A model generated the notes under the pieces. The model did not search any database, had not been told where the DNA came from, and saw nothing but the letters and a program-made list of their open reading frames with translations. DNA of 51,233 nucleotides from Bacteroidales bacterium (GTDB lineage Bacteria; Bacteroidota; Bacteroidia; Bacteroidales; UBA932), in contig JAFYEZ010000003.1 in the NCBI GenBank assembly GCA_017544005.1, positions 1-51,233 on the forward strand, in the 5' to 3' direction. Position 1 is the stretch's first letter. Each line of letters opens with the position of its first letter. This document shows positions 45,415-51,233 of the stretch, one piece after another. The translations under genes and the position numbers were made by a program.

Positions 45415-46512
45415 CTAGAGGTATCGGTTCTTTTCGCGGGCGGTCAGGTCCGTGACGAAATCTTTGACGTATTTGTCGTTGCGCGGGCAGATCATCAGCA
45501 CGTCGTCCGTGTCGATCACGAGAAAATCCTCGAGGCCGCGCACCACGACCAACTTGCCGGTCTTCTTTTCGCGGATGTAGGTGCCTTTGGATTCCAGCAC
45601 GATGGACTCGCGACACTTGATGACATTGCCCTCTTCATCCTTGCCGGGCGCCAGGTCATAGACGGTGGTCCAGGTGCCGAGATCGGACCAGCCGAAGTCG
45701 GCGGGAAGCACCCAGGCCTTGCGGGTCTTCTCCATCACGCCGTAGTCGATCGAGATGTTCACGGTGCTCTGGTAAACGCCCAGCACGAACGACTTCTCCG
45801 CAGGGGTGTACCAGGCACTCTCGCCCGCCTCGAAGAGGGCGGCCATCTCGGGCAGGCAGCGCTCATATTCGGCAATCAGCGAACGGATGTTGCTGATGAA
45901 CATGCCCGAGTTCCAGAGGAATTCCCCGGTGCTGCAGAAGAGTTTGGCGGTCTCCACGTCCGGTTTTTCCGTAAAGGTCTTCACCGCATAAATCGGATGC
46001 CCGTCCACCTTGCGGCAGGAGGTCCGGTTCATCTGGATATAGCCGTAATTGGTGTCGGGCCGGGTAGGCTCGATGCCGATGGTGAGGATATGGTCGTTGT
46101 GCGACACAAAGTTGAGGGCGCGGTCGATGGTGGCGTTGAAGGCCTGCTCGCCGGTGATGAGATGGTCTGCCGGAGCGATGACCACCGTTGCATCGGGATT
46201 CTTCTTGCGGAGCTTGTAGATGGCATAGGCGATGCAGGGCGCCGTATTGCGTTTGAGCGGCTCGAGCAGGATATTCTCCTCGGGAATCTGCGGCAGTTGC
46301 TCGCGAATCAGGTCGTGATACTGCTCGGAGGCGACAATCAGCACATTCTCCTGCGGAATGGTCTGCGTGAAGCGGTTATAGGTCATTCGCAGGAAGGTTT
46401 TCCCGGAATCGATGATATCCAGGAACTGCTTCGGCTTGGCCACGCGGCTCATCGGCCAGAATCGGGTGCCGGATCCGCCGGCCATGATAATGCAATATCG
46501 GTTTTTGTCCAT
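45415..46512 (-). CDS. manC: Mannose-1-phosphate guanylyltransferase
   Basis: A 365-residue nucleotidyltransferase making GDP-mannose from Man-1-P and GTP, the donor for mannose and fucose in surface glycans. The signature is IIMAGGSGTRFWPMSRVAKPKQFL (about 8-31, quoted in parts: GGSGTRFWP, KPKQFL). Further blocks are LLEPLKRNTAPCIAYAIY, VIAPADHLI, TFTEKPD, FLWNSGMFI and FGWSDLGTW. It lacks the C-terminal mannose-6-phosphate isomerase domain of bifunctional forms. It lies between yraN (19-nt gap) and pheS (24-nt gap). Confidence 0.95.
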   Translation of the reverse strand: MDKNRYCIIMAGGSGTRFWPMSRVAKPKQFLDIIDSGKTFLRMTYNRFTQTIPQENVLIVASEQYHDLIREQLPQIPEENILLEPLKRNTAPCIAYAIYKLRKKNPDATVVIAPADHLITGEQAFNATIDRALNFVSHNDHILTIGIEPTRPDTNYGYIQMNRTSCRKVDGHPIYAVKTFTEKPDVETAKLFCSTGEFLWNSGMFISNIRSLIAEYERCLPEMAALFEAGESAWYTPAEKSFVLGVYQSTVNISIDYGVMEKTRKAWVLPADFGWSDLGTWTTVYDLAPGKDEEGNVIKCRESIVLESKGTYIREKKTGKLVVVRGLEDFLVIDTDDVLMICPRNDKYVKDFVTDLTAREKNRYL

Positions 46513-46531
46513 ATTTTGTCTTTCTCAGTTT

Positions 46532-46897
46532 TCAACCCATCGGGATGAAGGCCTCCGGAATGTATTCGATGCGCATCGCGCCTCCCACCTCCTCCCCGAT
46601 CGATACAATATCGAAATGGACCTCCTTTTCAATCCGGTTCATCCGCACGTAGTGGTCCGCCGCAATGGCCAGGTTGCGCTGTTTCTGCGCCCCCACCTGC
46701 TCCCAGGGTTCGATAGCCGAAGGCATCCGAAGCAGTTTGACCTCCACGATATGCAGCCACTGCGGGCTCTCCATAATCAGGTCGATCTCCCGGTGTTCCC
46801 ACCGCCAGTTCCGCTCCCGCAGCCACATGCCCTGCGCCTCGAGCCATTCCAGCGCCGCATCTTCCCCGCGCCGTCCCCGCTGTACCTTGTTTTCCAT
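46532..46897 (-). CDS. yraN: UPF0102 (YraN) family protein
   Basis: A 121-residue protein of the YraN/UPF0102 family, with a predicted endonuclease-like (restriction-like) fold. Conserved pieces are RGRRGEDAALEWLEAQG (about 7-23), RWEHREIDLIME (the Asp and Glu of the nuclease-like core, about 33-44) and HIVEVKLLR (E-x-K). Cellular role is poorly defined, perhaps in DNA processing. First gene of the run yraN-manC-pheS, 43 nt after a -7 box. Confidence 0.9.
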   Translation of the reverse strand: MENKVQRGRRGEDAALEWLEAQGMWLRERNWRWEHREIDLIMESPQWLHIVEVKLLRMPSAIEPWEQVGAQKQRNLAIAADHYVRMNRIEKEVHFDIVSIGEEVGGAMRIEYIPEAFIPMG

Positions 46898-46939
46898 CTT
46901 CTTCTACCGCCCCCTGCGGCCACTATTACGCTTAATCTA

Positions 46940-46947
46940 CAAAGGTA
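46940..46947 (-). promoter_or_regulatory. Promoter -7 element of yraN-manC-pheS
   Basis: The complement reads TACCTTTG, the preferred Bacteroidetes -7 box, in AT-rich sequence 43 nt upstream of yraN. The -33 TTTG is not obvious. Confidence 0.6.
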
Positions 46948-46992
46948 TAAAAATGTTTTCCATTTGCACTTGTTTGGGGGCAAAATACCAAC

Positions 46993-47022
46993 AAAAAGGG
47001 AGGCCATGGGGCCTCCCTTTTC
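46993..47022 (-). terminator. Terminator of the Oar-like receptor gene
   Basis: A perfect 12-bp stem, AAAAGGGAGGCC/GGCCTCCCTTTT with a 4-nt loop, followed on the minus strand by a short T run. It begins about 24 nt after the receptor's stop codon. Confidence 0.9.
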
Positions 47023-47045
47023 AGGAAAATCTGTCTAACCAATGA

Positions 47046-50000
47046 TTAGTTGAACAGGTAACGCAGACCGATCTGGAAGTTCCAGCACTGGGTGTAAGCC
47101 GTCTTGCCGGGATACTCGTAGGTCGTGGTCAGGTAGTTGCCGTCCTTCTTGTTCATCGAGAACTGCGGAACGCCGGAAGCGTCCTTGCCGTCATACTTCA
47201 GGATACGGCAGTTGTTGGAAGCAGAGTTGGATTTCCAGATGCCCCACTTGCTGTTGAAGAGGTTGCCGACATTCATCAGGTCGAACAGAATCTGGAAGGT
47301 GTGCTTCTGGCCTGCTGCCTTGAAGGAGATGTCCTGTGCGAGGCGGAAGTCGAAGCGGTTGCTCCAGGGAGCGCGTGCTGCGTAAGCCTCAGCATACTGG
47401 CCCTTGTGGCTCTTGAGGTACTTGTCCTGATCGACAAATGCCCAGAAAGCAGCGGCGTCAGCGGGGTTGGTGAAGGAAATCTCGGTGTCATCCTTCGGGA
47501 TGTACATCAGGTCGTTGTTGATGCCGTCACCGTTCATATCGTTGGAGTAGCAGAAGCTGTTGCTGTAGGGAGCGTAGCCCGTGTAGAACACGTTCAGGTG
47601 GGTTCCGGTGTAAGGAATCGTGTAGCTGATGCTTGCGATAGCCTTGTGAGGAATCACATACTGCGAACGCTGTGCGGTACCGAAGTTCGGGCCGTCGACG
47701 GTGATCATACCCTGCCAGGTGGAGAGAGGGTCGGAACCCGGAAGACCGGAAACCTCTTTGGACTCGGTGATGGTGTAAGCCGCCATGATGTCGAGGTTCT
47801 TGACCGGCGTGGTGTTGATGGTGATGTTGCCCGTGTAACCGTAGCCCTTGTTGGTGTTGACCAGATACGGAGCGTTCTTGCCCGCATTGATGGCACCCTT
47901 GTTAGCCGGGTAGATGAGACGGTTGTCAGCACCGGAGAAGTGGCCCCAGGTGGAGGTATCCGGATCGATGTTCACGTTGTAAACGTTGACGCCGTTAATG
48001 GTCTTGTGGTACATAGCCTCGAGGGTGACGGTGAAGGGGAAGTCAACCGGGAGCTGGTAGTCCACCGCGAGGGAAGTCTTCCAATCCTGCGGCATCTTGA
48101 ACTTCGGATCCACACCCGACATCGTGTTGCCGGCAACGTGCTTGTCGTCGGTCAGAGAGGTCTGGAGGCCGAGTTTCTCGATAGCTTCCTGCGCGGAGGT
48201 AATCATACCGCCGAAGGTGCCGGTCTTGGAGAACTGGTCGAGCTGTGCGTGGTTGATGGCGGTCAGTTCACCGGAGGTCCAGGTACTCTTGTACTGGACG
48301 GAGTTCTGCACCATACCTGCGTTGGTCGGCATGTTGGTGAAGTACACGAGCGGGAGACGGCCCTGGAAGATACCGGTACCACCGCGAACCTTCAGGCTCT
48401 TGTCGCCGAAGACATCATAGACGAAACCGAGGCGCGGGTTGACCTGAATCTTGGTGGTCGGCCACTTGCCGGTGTCGATCTTGACGGCCGTTCCGTCGGG
48501 AGCCTTGAAGTCGTATGCGTAGATGGCCTTGTTGGTAGCGATGTCGGACTCATCGAAGAGGATGGTGTCCAGACGCACGCCGCCGGTCAGTTTGAGGTTG
48601 TCGTTCACAGCCCATTCGTCCTGCAGGTAAGCACCGATCTGGTGGAAGGTAACCTGTGCGTTCGGGTTGAGGTTGCCGTCCCAGCCATAGGTGATGGCGA
48701 AGGATTCCGGCGTGCCGTCGAGCACCTGCTCGATGGTCGACTCGGTGGTCCATGCATAACGATAATAGAGCGCGCCGTTACGCATGTAAGCGTTGTTGGC
48801 GAACTGATACTCGTAGTTGACACCTGCGGTGATCTTGTGTGCACCGAGGGTGTAGATCAGGTCGTCCTTAATGGTGAGGACATTGTTGTGCACACCGTTG
48901 TTCCAGGTGAAGAGCTCATAACCGAGCGACATGTAAGGCTGCCATTCTGCGCCGTCCTTCTTGATGATATCAACATGAGGGAACGGGGAAGACTTGGAAC
49001 CGCGGACGTCATCGATCTTGGTGTAGGTGACGAGCAGCTGCTCGGAGAGGTTGTCCGAGAGGCGGCTGTTGTAGTCGAGGGAGAGGGTCTGCACCTTGTT
49101 GTCCTGCGAGTACATGTTGTTGGCGAAAGCCATGGACTCGTCACCGACACGGTAGGTACCGTTCAGACGGTAACCGGTATCGGAAGAGTTGCCGTTCGGG
49201 CCGTTCCAAGCGGTATTCTTGGTGTAGTTGTAACGGAGGCTGATGCGGTGGTCACGGTTGACGTTCCAGTCGAGGCGGGCAAGGATCTTCATATTGGACT
49301 CGTCGCCGGGGAAGTCGGTATAGGAACCCGTGTCATAATTGTACTTGCTCTTCATGTAGGCCTGAACTGCGGCGAGGTCATCTGCCGTACAACGGGAAAC
49401 GCCGGTATTGTTGTAAGCCTCACCGCCTTTGTTTGCGCGGTACTTGATCACCTGGCCAGGATTGCTCTCATGCTCGAAGTTTGCGAAGAAGAAGAGCTTG
49501 TCCTTGATGATCGGGCCGCCGATGGTAGCACCGAGTACGCGGTGCGATTCAGCCTTGCGGTCGCCGCAGTCGACACCGGCCACGGTGTTGCCACGGAAAG
49601 CCTGGTTGCGGTAGTAGCCGTACACGGAACCCTTGAAGGTGTTGGTACCGGACTTGGTGATGGCGTTGATGCCACCGCCGATGAAGTTGGTCTGGCGAAC
49701 ATCGTAGGGAGCGATCACGACCTGGATTTCCTCGAGTGCATCCACGGAGATCGGGGAACCGCCGCCGGGGAGTTTGTCGGAAAGACCGAAGTTGTTGTTG
49801 AAGTTGGAACCGTCCACGGTGAAGTTGGTGGAACGGCCGTCACCGCCGGCGAAGCTCATGCCGTTTGCATACGGGGAGACGCGGGCCAGGTCGGAGATGC
49901 TTCGGTTGACCGTAGGCATCTTCTGCATGTCGGCGCTGTTGATGCTGGTGGAAGCACCCGTCTTCTCCGTAGCGAACTTGGAAGCCGAAGCAACAACGAC

Positions 50001-50357
50001 CACCTCATCCAGTGCCGTTGCGGCAGCCTTCAGGGTGGCGTTCTGGACATACACCTCACCGAGGTTCAGCGTAACGCCCTGATAGACGACGGTTTCGCAA
50101 CCCATCATCTGAATCTTGACATCATACGGTCCGCCCGGGCGCATACCCTGGATCGCATAACGGCCCTCGCTGTTGGACACAGCATAATACTGCGTGCCGG
50201 AGGGGGTGTGGGTCGCGATGATGGCGGCTCCGACGACGGAACCCTGCTCATCCACGATTTTACCGCTCATCGAAGAGGTGGTCACCTGTGCGGACATCGC
50301 AAAGGAGACGAACAGTCCGAGAGCAGCCAAAGCAAAAAGCTTAAAGGTTTTTTTCAT
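47046..50357 (-). CDS. Oar-like TonB-dependent receptor
   Basis: An 1103-residue outer-membrane receptor of the Oar-like group: signal peptide (KKTFKLFALAALGLFVSFAMSAQ), CarboxypepD_reg-like domain (about 25-110), TonB-box-like DEVVVVAS (about 118), a plug with NFTVDGSNFNNNFGLSDKLP and SVDALEEIQVVIAPYDVRQT (about 185-235), INAITKSGTNTFKGSVYGYY, and a barrel ending in NFQIGLRYLFN. No SusD neighbour. Oar proteins in other Bacteroidetes and myxobacteria are linked to import or export of larger substrates; substrate unknown here. The ATG at 50357 is supported by the signal peptide. Monocistronic, between a -7 box and a strong terminator. Confidence 0.92.
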   Translation of the reverse strand: MKKTFKLFALAALGLFVSFAMSAQVTTSSMSGKIVDEQGSVVGAAIIATHTPSGTQYYAVSNSEGRYAIQGMRPGGPYDVKIQMMGCETVVYQGVTLNLGEVYVQNATLKAAATALDEVVVVASASKFATEKTGASTSINSADMQKMPTVNRSISDLARVSPYANGMSFAGGDGRSTNFTVDGSNFNNNFGLSDKLPGGGSPISVDALEEIQVVIAPYDVRQTNFIGGGINAITKSGTNTFKGSVYGYYRNQAFRGNTVAGVDCGDRKAESHRVLGATIGGPIIKDKLFFFANFEHESNPGQVIKYRANKGGEAYNNTGVSRCTADDLAAVQAYMKSKYNYDTGSYTDFPGDESNMKILARLDWNVNRDHRISLRYNYTKNTAWNGPNGNSSDTGYRLNGTYRVGDESMAFANNMYSQDNKVQTLSLDYNSRLSDNLSEQLLVTYTKIDDVRGSKSSPFPHVDIIKKDGAEWQPYMSLGYELFTWNNGVHNNVLTIKDDLIYTLGAHKITAGVNYEYQFANNAYMRNGALYYRYAWTTESTIEQVLDGTPESFAITYGWDGNLNPNAQVTFHQIGAYLQDEWAVNDNLKLTGGVRLDTILFDESDIATNKAIYAYDFKAPDGTAVKIDTGKWPTTKIQVNPRLGFVYDVFGDKSLKVRGGTGIFQGRLPLVYFTNMPTNAGMVQNSVQYKSTWTSGELTAINHAQLDQFSKTGTFGGMITSAQEAIEKLGLQTSLTDDKHVAGNTMSGVDPKFKMPQDWKTSLAVDYQLPVDFPFTVTLEAMYHKTINGVNVYNVNIDPDTSTWGHFSGADNRLIYPANKGAINAGKNAPYLVNTNKGYGYTGNITINTTPVKNLDIMAAYTITESKEVSGLPGSDPLSTWQGMITVDGPNFGTAQRSQYVIPHKAIASISYTIPYTGTHLNVFYTGYAPYSNSFCYSNDMNGDGINNDLMYIPKDDTEISFTNPADAAAFWAFVDQDKYLKSHKGQYAEAYAARAPWSNRFDFRLAQDISFKAAGQKHTFQILFDLMNVGNLFNSKWGIWKSNSASNNCRILKYDGKDASGVPQFSMNKKDGNYLTTTYEYPGKTAYTQCWNFQIGLRYLFN

Positions 50358-50407
50358 AAAAAAGTTATTGTTAAAAAGGTTGGTTTGGATTCTTCCTTTA
50401 CAAACTG

Positions 50408-50415
50408 CAAATATA
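50408..50415 (-). promoter_or_regulatory. Promoter -7 element of the Oar-like receptor
   Basis: The complement reads TATATTTG (TAnnTTTG), 50 nt upstream of the start codon. A partial -33 TTG lies 22 nt further upstream (complement of 50438-50440). Confidence 0.55.
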
Positions 50416-50475
50416 ATCATTCCAATGGATTCCCATGCAAGAAAAAAACGAAGTTTTTAGTACCCCAAAAAACTT

Positions 50476-50506
50476 TTTGCGAATCCGGAAAAAGGCCGTA
50501 CCTTTG
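50476..50506 (+). promoter_or_regulatory. metK promoter
   Basis: TTTG (50476-50479), 19 nt, TACCTTTG (50499-50506): a perfect Bacteroidetes consensus. Transcription would begin about 5-8 nt later, directly at the 5' side of the SAM-II aptamer. Confidence 0.85.
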
Positions 50507-50510
50507 CCGG

Positions 50511-50560
50511 ACACAGTGGATGGATTTGACTGCTTGCAACCACTCTAAAAAAGGCTAAAA
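50511..50560 (+). promoter_or_regulatory. SAM-II riboswitch aptamer
   Basis: The sequence follows the SAM-II consensus: P1 AGTGG/CCACT (50515-50519 with 50540-50544), conserved loop ATTTGAC and CTTGCAACCAC, an A-rich linker CTAAAAAA, and the 3' AGGCTAAAA. The pseudoknot helix P2 can form between GCTT (50532-50535) and AGGC (50552-50555). SAM-II senses S-adenosylmethionine; placement ahead of metK, whose product makes SAM, is functionally coherent. Known for alphaproteobacteria and Bacteroidetes. Confidence 0.85.
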
Positions 50561-50596
50561 TGAACCTCTTTTCGGCTACGGCCGGCTGTCAAATCC
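50522..50596 (+). other. Antiterminator pairing between SAM-II core and terminator arm
   Basis: GGATTTGAC (50522-50530, inside the aptamer loop) is the exact reverse complement of GTCAAATCC (50588-50596), which includes seven bases of the terminator's 8-base 5' arm. Past one U-U mismatch, GC at 50532-50533 can pair with GC at 50585-50586. This helix excludes both the folded aptamer and the terminator, so it can serve as the SAM-free state. The complementarity is seen directly; the switch is inferred. Confidence 0.7.
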
Positions 50597-50622
50597 TCGC
50601 ACTGCGCAGGATTTGTTTTTTT
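50590..50622 (+). terminator. Intrinsic terminator in the metK leader
   Basis: Stem CAAATCCT/AGGATTTG, extended by CGC/GCG inside (one bulged C, 3-nt loop), followed by seven T residues (50616-50622). It ends only 8 nt before the metK ATG, so termination would fully block metK. Confidence 0.88.
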
Positions 50623-50630
50623 ATATAGCT

Positions 50631-51233
50631 ATGTACCTATTTACTTCTGAATCCGTTTCCGAAGGCCATCCCGACAAGGTGGCCGACCAGATTTCCGACG
50701 CCGTGCTGGACGCCTGCCTGCGCAAGGACGAGAACGCTCATGTCGCCTGCGAAACCTTTGTGACCACCGGTCTGGTGGTCGTCGGCGGCGAGGTCACCAC
50801 CCGCACCTTTGCAGATATCCAGACGATTGCCCGCGAAACCATCCGCCGCATCGGCTATACCCGCAGTGAATACCGTTTCGACGCAGACTCCTGCGCCGTC
50901 ATCTCCGCCATCCAGTCGCAGAGCGGCGACATCGCGATGGGAGTCAACCGCGACGAGGCGGCCGAACAGGGCGCCGGTGACCAGGGAATCATTTTCGGCT
51001 ACGCGACAAACGAGACCGACAATTACATGCCGCTTCCGCTGACCCTCTCGCACCATATTCTGCACGAACTGGCGGCCATCCGCCGGGAGAACCCCTCCCC
51101 GATGCCCTACCTGCGGCCGGATGCCAAGAGCCAGTTCACGATCGAGTACGCCGACGACGGCACGCCGCTGCGCATCCACACCATCGTCCTCTCCACGCAG
51201 CACGACGAGGGCGTCTCCCGCGAGCAGATCGAA
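50631..51233 (+). CDS. metK: S-adenosylmethionine synthetase (cut by window end)
   Basis: The first 201 codons of methionine adenosyltransferase, which makes SAM from methionine and ATP. The N-terminal signature is [25 protein letters not shown] (His and Asp of the active site, about residues 4-28; read as [10 protein letters not shown]). Later blocks are [18 protein letters not shown] and the ATP-binding [16 protein letters not shown] (about 120-135). The family is usually about 400-430 residues, so about half is missing beyond the window edge. Regulated by the SAM-II leader upstream. Confidence 0.97.
   Translation, partial: MYLFTSESVSEGHPDKVADQISDAVLDACLRKDENAHVACETFVTTGLVVVGGEVTTRTFADIQTIARETIRRIGYTRSEYRFDADSCAVISAIQSQSGDIAMGVNRDEAAEQGAGDQGIIFGYATNETDNYMPLPLTLSHHILHELAAIRRENPSPMPYLRPDAKSQFTIEYADDGTPLRIHTIVLSTQHDEGVSREQIE

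Noticed and set aside
30547-46897. Reading yraN to the barrel gene as one fixed operon
   Set aside because: Gaps are short, but internal promoters cannot be excluded and the hairpin at 33451 probably ends the main transcript; it is therefore described only as a run of co-directional genes.

Overview
The window looks like a chromosomal segment of a GC-rich member of the Bacteroidetes (most likely Bacteroidales, probably uncultured). The evidence is SusC/SusD pairs, many TonB-dependent outer-membrane receptors, Bacteroidetes-type promoters (TTTG, 19-21 nt, TAnnTTTG), lipoprotein signals with acidic or basic residues after the cysteine, and phylum-specific families (DUF1735, DUF4876, DUF6850, DUF6515, BspA-like repeats). 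I see no phage, insertion sequence or CRISPR array. Species cannot be fixed from sequence reading alone.

Layout. 1-1044: 5' third of a 23S rRNA gene (minus strand), directly preceded by its own promoter rather than by a 16S-tRNA spacer. 1311-5498 (+): peptide import and hydrolysis (OPT transporter, PepT) and a secreted tyrosine-rich protein. 5508-14071 (-): a tightly overlapping operon of a small membrane protein, mutL, rhomboid protease, TsaC/Sua5, a two-part glycosyltransferase, SpoIID and an AmpG-like permease fused to a NamZ/GH171 exo-muramidase; the last genes look like a peptidoglycan salvage or remodelling unit. 14145-14864 (+): ispF, then tRNA-Gln(CTG) and tRNA-Met(CAT), a terminator and a cluster of palindromes. 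15058-16602 (-): M28 peptidase. 16691-28111 (-): two tandem SusC/SusD pairs plus a DUF1735 surface lipoprotein, with no enzyme or regulator beside them. 28254-30477 (-): BspA-like surface lipoprotein with a 48-residue small protein in front. 30547-46897 (-): a long run of yraN, manC, pheS, M3 peptidase, TonB receptor, DUF4876 lipoprotein, DUF6850 barrel, M16 peptidase and a TonB-receptor-like barrel. 47046-50357 (-): Oar-like TonB receptor. 50476-51233 (+): metK (cut by the window end) behind a SAM-II riboswitch and an intrinsic terminator.

How it fits together. Five peptidases of separate families (M20/PepT, M28, M16, M3, rhomboid), an OPT transporter and several TonB receptors suggest heavy use of peptides or proteins. 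The SusCD locus adds uptake of a glycan or other polymer, and the AmpG-NamZ/SpoIID operon adds cell-wall sugar recovery.

Most notable: the metK leader, where the SAM-II aptamer core is exactly complementary over 9 nt to sequence that includes most of the terminator's 5' arm (a ready-made antiterminator); the AmpG-NamZ fusion; the 23S gene that appears unlinked from 16S; and the unannotated small protein before the BspA-like gene.
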